Notes under the pieces: model-generated | What the model saw: the letters and a program-made list of their open reading frames with translations, nothing else | Database searches by the model: none | Told to the model about the DNA's origin: nothing | Shown here: one piece after another, positions 9,597 to 18,973 of the stretch | How positions within the stretch are numbered: the stretch's first letter is position 1 | Layout of the letters: every line of letters starts with the position of its first letter | NCBI RefSeq assembly: GCF_964212655.1 | Contig: NZ_OZ156465.1 | Location: 1,054,001 to 1,118,000 of the forward strand | Direction of reading: 5' to 3' | DNA: 64,000 nucleotides | DNA from: Candidatus Thiodiazotropha sp. LNASS1 | Lineage (GTDB): Bacteria > Pseudomonadota > Gammaproteobacteria > Chromatiales > Chromatiaceae | Position numbers and translations under genes: made by a program

Positions 9597-10319
9597 ATGC
9601 ATTTCGAGTTCCAGCCAATCGGCATCATCCACTCCTGTTTCAAAGAGAAATTCGGTATCCCCAGGCAGTCGCGTCTGATACCCGAAGCTGAGGCTCGGCT
9701 GGAGATCCTCCCTCCCTACAACCGGCCGGAGGCCTTTCGCGAATTGGCCGACTACTCTCATCTCTGGATTGTGTTCGTATTTCATGCATCGGCAACCGGC
9801 GAGTGGAAACCTACCGTTCGCCCTCCCCGGTTGGGCGGAAACCAACGGGTGGGGGTATTCGCCTCGCGCAGTCCCATACGCCCCAATCCCATCGGTCTCT
9901 CTGTGGTCGATCTGCTCGACCTCGAATTGTCACACAACTGTGTCAATCTGCTTTTGGGGGGTATCGACCTGTTGGACGGCACACCGGTGCTTGATATCAA
10001 ACCCTATCTACCCTATGTAGATGCCATTCCGGACGCAAACAGCGGGTACGCCGCCGATGCCCCGGGAAAGGCGATCGAATTGAGCTACTCATCAGCGGCG
10101 GAAAGGGTTCTCAAGCATATGCCGCCTGCAGAGGCCCATAAACTGCGGCAGCTGATACTGCGTGTCCTGCAAAATGACCCGCGCCCCGCTTACCTGGATG
10201 AAAGCAGAAGGAGCCGTTTCGGTATGCGCCTGCACGATTTCAATATTCGTTGGGAAGTTAAGGGGGGGACTTTTCATGTCATCGAGCTGCAATCGATCGA
10301 GGAGATCTCCGCCGACTGA
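9597..10319 (+). CDS. trmO: tRNA (N6-threonylcarbamoyladenosine-37 N6)-methyltransferase TrmO
   Basis: An S-adenosylmethionine-dependent enzyme that methylates t6A37 in tRNA. The 240 residues cover the TsaA/UPF0066 beta-barrel: FQPIGIIHSCFKEKFGIPRQ, SHLWIVFVFH and the SAM-binding RSPIRPNPIGLSVVDLL. The C-terminal segment PAYLDESRRSRFGMRL is also typical. Length equals the E. coli protein within a few residues. Confidence 0.92.
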   Translation: MHFEFQPIGIIHSCFKEKFGIPRQSRLIPEAEARLEILPPYNRPEAFRELADYSHLWIVFVFHASATGEWKPTVRPPRLGGNQRVGVFASRSPIRPNPIGLSVVDLLDLELSHNCVNLLLGGIDLLDGTPVLDIKPYLPYVDAIPDANSGYAADAPGKAIELSYSSAAERVLKHMPPAEAHKLRQLILRVLQNDPRPAYLDESRRSRFGMRLHDFNIRWEVKGGTFHVIELQSIEEISAD

Positions 10320-10534
10320 CGAGCAGCCAGCAGGACCTCATTTCTCCCCGTACGCGGATCTTTGTTGTATCTGCCCTTTTCTTCAAAGAGTGCTTCCTGT
10401 CGGCCTAACAAACCGCTATCATTCCCTGATCGGACAAGTAGTTAGAAGCTGAAGCAAATGTCGTGCATTGACACGCTGTCCCAGCGTCTCGTGCAGATAC
10501 GCCGAATTGGTAGAAAAATAAACCCAAATCCCTG

Positions 10535-12997
10535 ATGAGTAACGACAAACCCGTCAAACATATCGCGAAACCCGACCTGGTACAGACGTTTCTGAATCAA
10601 GTCCCCGGTAGGGTCTCTGCGATTTTGGAGAATTGGCACCAGTTGGTCCATAGCGACTGGAAAGGCAACCATCTGGATACCCTTATCGAACGAATCACAA
10701 CGCTGAACGAATCAGGAACAAAATTCGGCGTACCACAAATTGCACAGAGCGGGAGATCTTTGATTTCTCATCTTGGCGACTATCACGGCACCGGCCTGAA
10801 GCCCCAACACGACGATGTCGTTGCCCTGGACGGCCTGGTTCACGCCTTCAAGGACGCTGCTATTCAGGCCTGTAACCAGCAGGCGGAACTGCTCGCCAGT
10901 AAACCTGCGGAAACCGACAAGGATGAATCGGAATTCTCCACTGAACAGAAGGTATTTATTCTCGGTATCGATGAAGCACTGGCGGCGAATCTGACCCGAC
11001 ACCTGCAAGCCAACCAATTCGACGTCGAGTATCTCACCGGCACGGAAGAGATCGTACACTACTATGAGATCAATCCGGATGATACCAGCTTACTGATCAG
11101 CCATGTGGATTTGCTGGGCAAACTCTTCCCCGAATCGAAAAATGGTGGGCTGTGGAACAAGAATAATGCGCTCCCCGGCATGCCCGTAGCCTTCATCGCG
11201 GACAACCCGGACCTTAAGACCCGACTCTCCGCCATGCGCGTGGATGCCAGTGCCTATTGGGTGAAACCGGTCGATCCCTACCTGGCGGCAAAACGCATCC
11301 GCGAACTCTCTTCCACCCATTCGCACACCGCCTATCGTGTGCTGATCGTCGAGGATGACCCGGCACAGGCCGATTTTGCCGATGCCATTTTAAGCAAGGC
11401 CAATTTCGATTGCCGGTGCGTCACAGATCCGCTGCAGGTCATGGATGTCCTGCAGGATTTCAAACCGGACTTGATCCTGATGGATCTCTATATGCCGGAA
11501 GCCAGCGGCACTGAACTGACAACGGTAATCCGGGAAGACAATGAGTTCCTCGACGTACCGATCGTGTTTCTCTCAGGTGAGCAGGATCTTGACAAACAGC
11601 TGAGTGCACTCAGTTTCGGCGGCGAGGACTTTCTCTCCAAACCGATCGCGCCCAAACATCTCATTTCCACCGTCACCAACCGCATCCGACGCGCACGCCA
11701 ACTCAGTCACCGTCTGCACGGCCATACCCGCGGTGAAAAAGAGACCGGCCTTCACTCACGCAACTATCTGCTTGAACGTCTTGACGCCCTATTGCAATCA
11801 GAGTCACCAATCGATGAAATCACGGGGATCTTCTTTCTGCAGATAGACAATCCGGAAGAACTCATCAAGTCGGTGGGTATCGGCGGCCTCGATGCGGTAC
11901 TTGCGATGGTTGCCGATCATCTGAAACAGCACCTGCAGAGCCAGGATATACTGACCCGCTTTGGCGACAACAGCCTGAGCCTGCTTGCCTTGCGTCCATC
12001 ACGGGATGATCTGCAGTCTCTGGGTGAAACGCTATGTCAGTCGATATCCAAGCAGATCATCGAGGTCGAGAATACCACTGTCGGTGTCACTCTCAGCATC
12101 GGCATCTACCCGGTCGAGAGGAATAATCATGATTCTCGCTCAATTATCGCCCATGCTCAGATCGCCAGTCGCCAGGCCCTTGAAGCAGGCGGCAATCAAA
12201 TCAAATTCGTTGAAGCGGAGAAATCTCCCCAGGCACAGGCAGGTGAAAGTGCAGCGGTAGACATGGGTACATTGATCGAAAGCGCCATCGAGAAGGACTA
12301 TTTCGATATCTATTTCCAGCCTATTGTGGCCTTGCAGGGCAGCACCCAGGCCCACTACCAGACCCTGCTTCGACTTCAGGAACCCGATGGCAAACTGCAT
12401 CGTGCCGCAGAGTTCATCCCCGCGGCCGAGGAGCTGGGATTGATCAGCAAGGTGGATCAATGGACTGCGAGACGGGCAGTCCATGTCATCAATGAGCATA
12501 AGTTACAAGGGAATGAAATCCATCTGTTCGTCTCCCAATCCACCGATCTGCTGGAAAACATGGAACGTCTTACCTGGCTGCGCGAAAAATACCGCCAGGG
12601 TCAGATACAGAAAGGATCGCTGACCTTCGAGTTCAATATCAACGAAGTGGCCAAAAACCTCAAATCCGCGAAGATCTGTTTCGACATCCTGGGCAAGATC
12701 GGCATCTCTTCCCTGCTGACCCGCGCCACACTTACACCGGAAACCGAGCGAGTCATCGAACACCTGCCCATTCAATTTATAAAGCTCGATTTCAACCTGT
12801 TGCAGGAACCCGAACAGGGACTCAAGCAGCTCATCGAACTTGCCCATGAAAAAGGTATCAAAGTCATAGCTCCGCAAGTGGAGGATCCACGCAGCATCGC
12901 CATTTTGTGGAGCAGCGGTACCGATTACGTACAGGGGAATTTCGTACAGCGGCCGGAAAGCAACCTGATCTACGATTTTAACGAGTCTGTACTCTGA
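10535..12997 (+). CDS. Degenerate REC-REC-GGDEF-EAL signalling protein (FimX-like)
   Basis: An 820-residue cytoplasmic protein. Residues 1-120 are helical and may be an Hpt-like or scaffold domain. A divergent receiver-like domain at about 145-260 ends in the switch-lysine context YWVKPVD. A canonical receiver at about 268-390 has VLIVEDD, LILMDLYMP (phospho-acceptor Asp) and FLSKP. The GGDEF-like domain has FGDNS in place of GGDEF. The EAL-like domain has TLLRL in place of the catalytic EAL and lacks other metal ligands. It is therefore predicted to bind rather than make or cut c-di-GMP, as FimX and similar effectors do. Its partner is unknown. Confidence 0.8.
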   Translation: MSNDKPVKHIAKPDLVQTFLNQVPGRVSAILENWHQLVHSDWKGNHLDTLIERITTLNESGTKFGVPQIAQSGRSLISHLGDYHGTGLKPQHDDVVALDGLVHAFKDAAIQACNQQAELLASKPAETDKDESEFSTEQKVFILGIDEALAANLTRHLQANQFDVEYLTGTEEIVHYYEINPDDTSLLISHVDLLGKLFPESKNGGLWNKNNALPGMPVAFIADNPDLKTRLSAMRVDASAYWVKPVDPYLAAKRIRELSSTHSHTAYRVLIVEDDPAQADFADAILSKANFDCRCVTDPLQVMDVLQDFKPDLILMDLYMPEASGTELTTVIREDNEFLDVPIVFLSGEQDLDKQLSALSFGGEDFLSKPIAPKHLISTVTNRIRRARQLSHRLHGHTRGEKETGLHSRNYLLERLDALLQSESPIDEITGIFFLQIDNPEELIKSVGIGGLDAVLAMVADHLKQHLQSQDILTRFGDNSLSLLALRPSRDDLQSLGETLCQSISKQIIEVENTTVGVTLSIGIYPVERNNHDSRSIIAHAQIASRQALEAGGNQIKFVEAEKSPQAQAGESAAVDMGTLIESAIEKDYFDIYFQPIVALQGSTQAHYQTLLRLQEPDGKLHRAAEFIPAAEELGLISKVDQWTARRAVHVINEHKLQGNEIHLFVSQSTDLLENMERLTWLREKYRQGQIQKGSLTFEFNINEVAKNLKSAKICFDILGKIGISSLLTRATLTPETERVIEHLPIQFIKLDFNLLQEPEQGLKQLIELAHEKGIKVIAPQVEDPRSIAILWSSGTDYVQGNFVQRPESNLIYDFNESVL

Positions 12998-13055
12998 AGC
13001 ATTCCTCCATCCGGGTTACTGTCATTGACTCGCCGGGGAATTAGGGAGCCGTATT

Positions 13056-13436
13056 ATGATGCAACTGCAACGATACACCCTGCCACTGATACTGATGCTG
13101 GTTTCAACACCTGCCATATCGACTGATGAGGCCAGAGCTTATCCGAGACCTGTCGAACCCCTCTATGAGGAAGGGGACGAGCAACTCAGCTGCAGGCAGC
13201 TGGAACAGCGATTGTCACACCTGGAAAGTCGATCCTACAGTGCCAAACCGGGATTCTATGAGGACCCCTATACCGGGGCGTCCATCTGGATCGGTTCCCT
13301 TTGGGTGCCAGGCGCCCTGAGCTATCTGGGTTATTCCGCTATTGCTGAATATCAAGAGAACGATCGTCTTCATCACACACAGAGCCGAATCGAGGGTCTT
13401 CGGCGGATGAAGGCCAACCTTCGATGTCATGAATAG
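13056..13436 (+). CDS. Small secreted hypothetical protein
   Basis: 126 residues with a likely signal peptide (about residues 1-22, hydrophobic LPLILMLVSTPAIS). A Pro/Glu-rich linker follows, then a short hydrophobic stretch SLWVPGALSYLGYSAIAEY, which may be a membrane anchor, and a basic helical tail. Two cysteines (SCRQLEQ and LRCHE) could form a disulfide. I do not recognise the family. It overlaps the ABC exporter gene start by 8 bp, so it is probably coupled to it. Confidence 0.6.
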   Translation: MMQLQRYTLPLILMLVSTPAISTDEARAYPRPVEPLYEEGDEQLSCRQLEQRLSHLESRSYSAKPGFYEDPYTGASIWIGSLWVPGALSYLGYSAIAEYQENDRLHHTQSRIEGLRRMKANLRCHE

Positions 13437-15258
13437 CGATGCCGCATACCCGTTGTCCAAATCCGGCTTGCGCGAGGGGGAGTATCGCTGGAACGAACTG
13501 ATCCAGATGGTGCTGCATCACCGGCGTGAGCTGGTTGCCGCCAATGTGATTGCCGTTCTGGGTGCCATAGCTGCCGTACCCGTGCCCCTGTTGATTCCGT
13601 TGTTGGTGGACGAAGTGTTGCTCGACCAACCCGGAAAGGCGATTGCCGCCATGAATGCCCTGTTTCCACAGGCCTGGCATGGACCGGTGCTGTACATTCT
13701 CGCGATTCTGGTTCTCACCCTCATCCTGCGCCTTCTCGCGCTTATCTTCGGTGTGTGGCAGACCTGGCAGTTCACGAGGATCGCCAAGGATGTCATTTTT
13801 CATATCCGGCGGGATTTGCTGCTCAGACTTGAATGCATCTCCATGTCCGCCTACGAGACCATGGGCAGCGGCACCGTCGCATCCCATCTGGTTACCGATC
13901 TGGAAGCCGTGGACAGCTTCGTCAGTGTCACCACCAGCAAGTTCCTGGTGGCTGCGTTGAGTATCATCGGGACCGCGATCGTGTTGCTCTGGATCAACTG
14001 GGCCCTGGCCTTTTTCATTCTTTTTCTCAATCCCTTGGTGATCTATTTCACCACTATTTTCGGGCGCAAGGTCAAGCAGCTCAAAAAGAGGGAGAACTCA
14101 GCCTTCCAGCTGTTTCAGGAGTCTCTCGAGGAGACCCTGGATGCCATTCAGCAGATTCGCGCCAGCAACCGGGAGCGGCACTATATAAGACGCATCATCG
14201 ACAAAGCCGACAATATCCGCCATCACTCCGCGGCGTTCACCTGGAAGAGCGATGCGGCCAATCGCCTCTCCTTCATGATCTTCCTCTTCGGTTTTGATAT
14301 CTTCCGCACTGTCAGCATGTTCATGGTGCTCTGGTCCGATCTGACGATTGGGGAAATGTTAGGCGTCTACGCCTATCTCTGGTTCATGATGGGGCCGGTG
14401 CAGGAAGTGCTGAATATCCAGTATGCCTACAATGGCGCACAGGCAGCGCTCGGCCGCATTAACGAGATGTTTAGAGTCGACCTTGAGCCGACCTATCCGC
14501 ACAACCACAATCCCTTTCTCGGCAAACCCACTGTCGGTCTCCGTCTTGAGGATATCCACTTTGCCTATGGCGATGGCTCGTCTGTATTGAACGGTGTCAA
14601 CCTGGAAGTCAAAGCCGGTGAAAAGGTTGCTTTCGTCGGAGCCAGCGGTGGTGGAAAGACCACCCTGGTTCAAATCATACTGGGCCTCTATCCCGTTAAG
14701 GCCGGACGGGTTCTGTTTGACGAGATTTCCGTAGAGGAGGTCGGTATGGACGTAGTACGGGACCATGTCGCCACCGTTCTACAACACCCGGCCCTGCTCA
14801 ATGACAGTGTCAGGATCAATCTCACCCTGGGGCGCGAGATTGCAGATGATAAATTGTGGCAGGCCCTGGAGATCGCACAGTTGCAGGATACCGTGCATGC
14901 CATGGAAAATGGTCTGGAGACACTGATCGGCCGTTTCGGTGTCCGCCTGTCCGGCGGTCAGCGGCAACGGCTTGCTATTGCACGCATGGTGTTGACCGAC
15001 CCCAAGGTGGTGATTCTCGATGAAGCCACCTCCGCCCTCGATACCACAACGGAAGGCGACCTCCATGCTGCCCTGCAGAGCTTTCTCAAGGGACGAACGA
15101 CGATAATCATTGCGCATAGACTGAGTGCTGTAAAACAGGCTGACCGGGTGCTTGTATTTGAAGATGGGCAGGTCGTTGAAGAGGGTCGTCATGAGGAATT
15201 GTTGGAAAACAACGGCCTCTATACCAGCCTGTACGGACGGCAGGAACAGCAGCGCTAG
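13429..15258 (+). CDS. ABC exporter, fused permease and ATPase (MsbA-like)
   Basis: A 609-residue inner-membrane half-transporter. Six predicted helices (about 25-330) form the ABC_membrane domain, and the nucleotide-binding domain covers about 365-600. Walker A is GASGGGKTT, the signature is LSGGQRQRLAIARM, Walker B is VVILDEATSALD and the switch histidine lies in IIIAHRLSAV. The MsbA/lipid-exporter class is the closest by layout, but the substrate cannot be read from sequence. Confidence 0.88.
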   Translation: MNSDAAYPLSKSGLREGEYRWNELIQMVLHHRRELVAANVIAVLGAIAAVPVPLLIPLLVDEVLLDQPGKAIAAMNALFPQAWHGPVLYILAILVLTLILRLLALIFGVWQTWQFTRIAKDVIFHIRRDLLLRLECISMSAYETMGSGTVASHLVTDLEAVDSFVSVTTSKFLVAALSIIGTAIVLLWINWALAFFILFLNPLVIYFTTIFGRKVKQLKKRENSAFQLFQESLEETLDAIQQIRASNRERHYIRRIIDKADNIRHHSAAFTWKSDAANRLSFMIFLFGFDIFRTVSMFMVLWSDLTIGEMLGVYAYLWFMMGPVQEVLNIQYAYNGAQAALGRINEMFRVDLEPTYPHNHNPFLGKPTVGLRLEDIHFAYGDGSSVLNGVNLEVKAGEKVAFVGASGGGKTTLVQIILGLYPVKAGRVLFDEISVEEVGMDVVRDHVATVLQHPALLNDSVRINLTLGREIADDKLWQALEIAQLQDTVHAMENGLETLIGRFGVRLSGGQRQRLAIARMVLTDPKVVILDEATSALDTTTEGDLHAALQSFLKGRTTIIIAHRLSAVKQADRVLVFEDGQVVEEGRHEELLENNGLYTSLYGRQEQQR

Positions 15259-15478
15259 GTATATTTGAGCACTCGCCAATCAAGATTTACTGCCTAAGCC
15301 GCGCCGAACCAGGAATGCGGTGGATGAAACCCTTTGATTATCTTATACGTATCTTTGAATAACAGGTTTCTGTCGGTTTCACATGCTCATCCATCCCTGA
15401 TGTAAATACAGAGTGCAGAGCGCAACAGGGAGACACATGCCAGAGATCACCCGTATGATACTGGCTGACAGATCTGTT

Positions 15479-15568
15479 CTCGTTCCCACGCTCTAGCATG
15501 AGAATACATACAGGAGGCAGATTAACAGAACACTGCATGGATTCCCACGTGGGATCGTGGGAACCAAA
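15479..15568 (+). repeat. GTTCCCACGC palindromic repeat unit, copy 1
   Basis: A degenerate copy that begins CTCGTTCCCACGCTCTAGC. After about 35 bp it ends in a second inverted segment, ATTCCCACGTGGGATCG. It has the same two-hairpin layout as the copies at 30454 and 31685. Confidence 0.6.
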
Positions 15569-15577
15569 AAAACAGAT

Positions 15578-15603
15578 GTAGGGTGCGGCTTGCCGCACCC
15601 TAC
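15578..15603. repeat. GTAGGGTGCGGC palindrome, perfect copy
   Basis: GTAGGGTGCGGC followed by TT and its exact complement, giving a 12-bp stem. Shorter or degenerate copies lie at 18184, 18245, 29557, 30399, 46358, 49099 and 49138. Confidence 0.8.
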
Positions 15604-15621
15604 TTGTCACATCATATTTTA

Positions 15622-15706
15622 CTCGTTCCCATGCTCCAGCGTGGGAACATATACAGTAGGTAGGTTAGTAATATGCAATATGGTTCCCATGCCTGACCAT
15701 TGAAAA
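15622..15706 (+). repeat. GTTCCCACGC palindromic repeat unit, copy 2
   Basis: Begins CTCGTTCCCATGCTCCAGC, then GTGGGAACATATAC, and ends in a decayed second arm (GGTTCCCATGCC). Confidence 0.6.
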
Positions 15707-15816
15707 AAAACCATCCACTCAAATAAACTCAACACTGAAACTTTTTTAACATCATTTTTTTGTAGTGGCTGAGTAAAGTGGATTACCAGGTAGTGGTAAG
15801 GAAAGATATAATCTCT

Positions 15817-16926
15817 ATGTCATACAACCATCGACGCAACTCTTATTTTGGATTCATCCCGATTGGTTTACTCCGAGCATTAATCTTGTCATTGGTTCAG
15901 ATAGGACACGCAGAGAGCGACTGGGATATGCGTACCAAAGATGAACCGTATGACACAGGCTGGCAGATCTATTTCGATAATGACATCTCCTTCAACGACG
16001 AAAAGGACCGAAACTATACGGGTGGCCTTGCACTCACTTTAACAGGTAAGCGTGCCGCCGATTACTGGTTCTCTCTCGACCCATGGCTGAATAGTCTGGA
16101 TCGACTGAGCGGCTTCGGCAAACTCCAGGCAGGGGACAATGGCATCCACAGGCATGCCATCGAATACGGCCTAACCATTTTTACCCCGGATGATATTGCT
16201 GAATCAGATCCCATTGAGAACGATCACCCCTATGCCAACATGCTGTTCCTGTCCAACAGCCAGAGTCGTGTCTACCCCTCACGTGGTTTGCTTTTTCAGT
16301 CGACTCTGCTGCTGGGAGTCCTGGGCACGGATGTAGGTGAGGAAGTACAAAAAGCGATGCACAACCTGACCGACTCCGACCAACCTCGGGGATGGAGCAA
16401 TCAGATCTCAGACGGCGGTGAGTTGACGGCCAAATACTCACTCTCCGTTCAGAAAATGCTGTTGAGTCGTCAGGGAAGCCTTTCATATGATGTCAGAGCC
16501 GGGCTTGAAGCCGGTATCGGTTATACGACGGACGTCAACGGCGCAATCAGTTTTCGGCTGGGAAAACTCAATACGCCCTGGTGGCGATTTACCCCTCATC
16601 AATCCGAATACATCAGCTTTGGACAAACATTCGGACAAACTACCGATCATGGGCACACTCGACCGGAATTCTTTCTCTGGGGTGGATTGAACCTGAAATA
16701 CCGTTTTTATAACGCCATACTACAAGGCCAGTTTCGCGACAGTGTAGTGACATTCAACCGGGATGAATTGGAATCTGTGATTCTGAATGGATGGCTGGGT
16801 ATCACCAAAACATTCAGCAACGGAATGGGTATCAGCTTTGTTATACGCAAGCAGAACAATGAGATCGAGAACAGCGGCAAGGATGACCCTTTCTGGAGCG
16901 GACTGATTATCAGCAAGACCTATTGA
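15817..16926 (+). CDS. LpxR-family lipid A deacylase-like outer membrane protein
   Basis: A predicted outer-membrane beta-barrel of 369 residues related to LpxR, which removes the 3'-acyloxyacyl chain of lipid A in a Ca2+-dependent reaction. A hydrophobic leader ends near QIGHAES. The family ND motif sits in IYFDNDISFNDEKDRNYTGG. HAIEYGLTIFTPDD and NDHPYANMLFLS match the conserved catalytic-side segments. The C-terminus ends in an aromatic residue, as barrels usually do. ATG 15817 is chosen because it begins directly before the leader, although the frame is open from GTG 15778. The AAGGA upstream is far (about 15 bp). Repeats on both sides and the IS110 element suggest a variable locus. Confidence 0.75.
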   Translation: MSYNHRRNSYFGFIPIGLLRALILSLVQIGHAESDWDMRTKDEPYDTGWQIYFDNDISFNDEKDRNYTGGLALTLTGKRAADYWFSLDPWLNSLDRLSGFGKLQAGDNGIHRHAIEYGLTIFTPDDIAESDPIENDHPYANMLFLSNSQSRVYPSRGLLFQSTLLLGVLGTDVGEEVQKAMHNLTDSDQPRGWSNQISDGGELTAKYSLSVQKMLLSRQGSLSYDVRAGLEAGIGYTTDVNGAISFRLGKLNTPWWRFTPHQSEYISFGQTFGQTTDHGHTRPEFFLWGGLNLKYRFYNAILQGQFRDSVVTFNRDELESVILNGWLGITKTFSNGMGISFVIRKQNNEIENSGKDDPFWSGLIISKTY

Positions 16927-16996
16927 TCTCTTCTATTCCCATTTTTCTCATTTCCACGGGGGACTTAAAAACAGATGTAGATACCATCTCTCCCTT

Positions 16997-17033
16997 ACTC
17001 CCACAAGTAGCTATAAAGCGGCTTGTGGGGAGT
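16997..17033. other. Hairpin across the IS110 transposase stop codon
   Basis: ACTCCCACAAG (16997-17007) pairs with CTTGTGGGGAGT (17022-17033) with one bulged base. The transposase TAG lies in the loop. It may protect the element from outside transcription or end its own message. Confidence 0.5.
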
Positions 17034-17997
17034 AAACTTGCTGGTGCTTGAGTACCCCAAAGCACAGATGTACTAATTTGCGCATAACGGCTCCTAATGC
17101 GGACATTTTGCATTTTCCTCTCGCGAGCAACCGCTCGTATAAGGCCTTGGCCGTCGGGTTGTGTAGACTGGCCACGATAGCAGGCATGTAGAGTTTGGCC
17201 CTGATCCTCGCGCTGCCTGCTTTCGACAGTCGTGGTCGCTTGTTGATGCTGGATCCGGATTGATGCTCGATGGGCACCACTCCCAGATAGGCGGCCATTT
17301 GACTAGCATGCTCAAAATCCCGGGCACGGTAGACACTCATCATGATTCGACTGAGGGTCCGGCCAATGCCTGGGATACTTTCTAGCAGCTGCTGGTCGTT
17401 TTTCAGCTGGGGGTGGGTGTCGATATGCTCATCGATCATCGCTTCCAGACGCTTTTGTTCTTGCTCCAGGCCTTTGAGCACGGTCGAGATGGAGTGCCCA
17501 ACCTCTGGATGACTGATCCCTGACAAAGCCTTCTCCAGGCGGTTGCGTTCACGCTGGATATCGCCTTGCAATGCCTCCAGCCGTGACAGTAACTCTTTGA
17601 GTTTACGTATCTCTGCCGGTTCCGGTCTCCACAGATGCAGGGGTTCTTTGGCGCCATACAAGGCTAACACCAGCGAGTCCTTTCTGTCGGTCTTGGTGTG
17701 CACCGCGATACCCTTGGCGTAATCTCTCACCTGGGCCGGGTTAAGCACCGCGACTTCACCACCTTGCTCATGCAGACCGTAGGCTAGACGCTCGTGGTAG
17801 ATGCCAGTCGCCTCCATGACAAAGCGTAACCCACTCAGTGGCTGACCAGTCTGTTTTTGTGACCAATCGAGTAGGTGGTCATGGCCGGCTGGTGTATTAG
17901 GAAAGACCTTCGACTTGACCTTGCGTGGTTCGATACTGCGTAACCACAGACAATCCAGCTTATTTTTACTCACATCAATGCCAATTATCGCTTTCAT
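17011..17997 (-). CDS. IS110-family transposase
   Basis: A 328-residue DEDD transposase. The N-terminal RuvC-like domain has IIGIDVSKNKLDCLW (first Asp), VMEATGIYHERLAYGL (Glu) and KTDRKDSLVLALYG (two Asp). The C-terminal Transposase_20 domain has ESIPGIGRTLSRI and YLGVVPIEHQSGSSINK with the catalytic serine. A coiled-coil linker lies between them. ATG 17997 gives the conserved MKAIIGID start; a GTG lies three codons upstream. The gene is intact, so the element may be active. Confidence 0.93.
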   Translation of the reverse strand: MKAIIGIDVSKNKLDCLWLRSIEPRKVKSKVFPNTPAGHDHLLDWSQKQTGQPLSGLRFVMEATGIYHERLAYGLHEQGGEVAVLNPAQVRDYAKGIAVHTKTDRKDSLVLALYGAKEPLHLWRPEPAEIRKLKELLSRLEALQGDIQRERNRLEKALSGISHPEVGHSISTVLKGLEQEQKRLEAMIDEHIDTHPQLKNDQQLLESIPGIGRTLSRIMMSVYRARDFEHASQMAAYLGVVPIEHQSGSSINKRPRLSKAGSARIRAKLYMPAIVASLHNPTAKALYERLLARGKCKMSALGAVMRKLVHLCFGVLKHQQVYSPQAAL

Positions 17998-18183
17998 TCT
18001 CTTCACTCACCTTGTTCATGCAGCCTCTCTCCGTAATGCCGGAGGGACTCCGATACCATTCAGTTTATAGAGAATCGGTGATAGCCTGTATCTACAAAAC
18101 AGACTCGTGGTCTCAGGGTGCGGTGCAGGTCTTATCACCGTGTGATGAATTGCTAGCTAAACAATTCATCAGAAGAGATACAA

Positions 18184-18202
18184 GGGTGCGGCTTGCCGCA
18201 CC
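18184..18202. repeat. GGGTGCGGC palindrome
   Basis: GGGTGCGGCTTGCCGCACC, same family as 15578. Confidence 0.7.
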
Positions 18203-18244
18203 ATCTACCGGTTACCACGCTTGGGATGGTTCTGTTAATGGTTC

Positions 18245-18266
18245 GGTGCGGCAAGCCGCACCCTAC
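18245..18266. repeat. GGTGCGGC palindrome
   Basis: GGTGCGGCAAGCCGCACC then CTAC, opposite orientation to the copy 43 bp to its left. Confidence 0.7.
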
Positions 18267-18301
18267 TTGTACATCATATTGTTTACGTGGCATGCCCAGG
18301 C

Positions 18302-18823
18302 CTATTCCAGTGCCCAGCGCCGCAACACCTGATAACGTGTCCCGGATGAACCCGGGTTCGCCGAAGACGCCAAGACAAACTCGCTCACCTGCCAGACAAT
18401 AGGCTCTGACAGCTGTTGCGGGGCAACCCGGCGCGCTTTCCTGTAAAGGGTGACATGGGGTTTATAACTGCGCTCCTCCGGTTCGTGTCCACAACCGGTC
18501 AGGCCATTGTTCAAATCCACAACCAGTTGGCTGAGCGCTGAGGGCGTCTCTCCCGGTGAGGCCCAGAATATCCTGGGTCTCGACCAATAGCCGGTATGAT
18601 CAATCGACAACTCGATCGGCGCCCCCCTGATACCATCGGCGACATTTTCGATACAGCGCTTTTGGGATGGCACTATCTGACCGAGAAAGACCAGGGTCAT
18701 ATGCAGATCCTCTGCAATATGACGGCGCCCTTCTCCCGGCTCGGATGTATGCGCCAAGGCACTCAGGCGATACCGCACCTCCTCGTCCGGCCATAGGGCA
18801 AAGAAATAACGCTCCTCACTCAT
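18302..18823 (-). CDS. thpR: RNA 2',3'-cyclic phosphodiesterase (2H family)
   Basis: A 173-residue member of the 2H phosphoesterase family that opens 2',3'-cyclic phosphates on RNA and can ligate tRNA halves in vitro. Both catalytic HxT motifs are present: HMTLVFLG near residue 40 and HVTLYRKA near residue 125. YFFALWPDEEVR at the start is typical. The ATG at 18823 is preceded in frame by TTG. It is the last gene of the long minus-strand run and is separated from pncC by 150 bp, so it may have its own promoter. Confidence 0.9.
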   Translation of the reverse strand: MSEERYFFALWPDEEVRYRLSALAHTSEPGEGRRHIAEDLHMTLVFLGQIVPSQKRCIENVADGIRGAPIELSIDHTGYWSRPRIFWASPGETPSALSQLVVDLNNGLTGCGHEPEERSYKPHVTLYRKARRVAPQQLSEPIVWQVSEFVLASSANPGSSGTRYQVLRRWALE

Positions 18824-18973
18824 CAATCAGTCTGATTACCTCTCTCACTCCGCTATTGAATCCATGCTCCATTCAGTCTTGAAACGATAGCGATGCCGCT
18901 AGCTTTATTCTCGAGCTTTAAAGTGACGCTCCTATATAGCCGTGATTGATGGAACAGAGCCCCACCACATTGA

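Larger units (their letters stand above)
15259..15816. other. 558-bp non-coding stretch with palindromic repeats
   Basis: No convincing gene. It holds two copies of the CGTTCCCACGCTCCAGCG repeat unit and one perfect GTAGGGTGCGGC palindrome, listed separately. The last 100 bp are AT-rich, with T-runs before the LpxR-like gene, and may contain its promoter. Confidence 0.6.
16976..18096 (-). mobile_element. IS110-family element (boundaries approximate)
   Basis: A DEDD transposase gene flanked by a 9-bp inverted repeat, TGTAGATAC at 16976-16984 and its complement at 18088-18096. This fits subterminal repeats of the IS1111 type, though exact ends and the target core were not resolved. About 90 bp of non-coding DNA lies 5' of the transposase, where IS110-family elements may encode a bridge RNA. 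Confidence 0.6.
17998..18301. other. Non-coding stretch with IS110 5' flank and palindromes
   Basis: No gene is seen. It contains the presumed IS110 left end and possible bridge-RNA region (to about 18100), then two opposed GGTGCGGC palindromes at 18184 and 18245. Confidence 0.5.

Noticed and set aside
15479-15706. Short regularly looking repeats that might be a CRISPR array
   Set aside because: Repeats are palindromic, differ in length and spacing, and are scattered over 34 kb with no cas gene.
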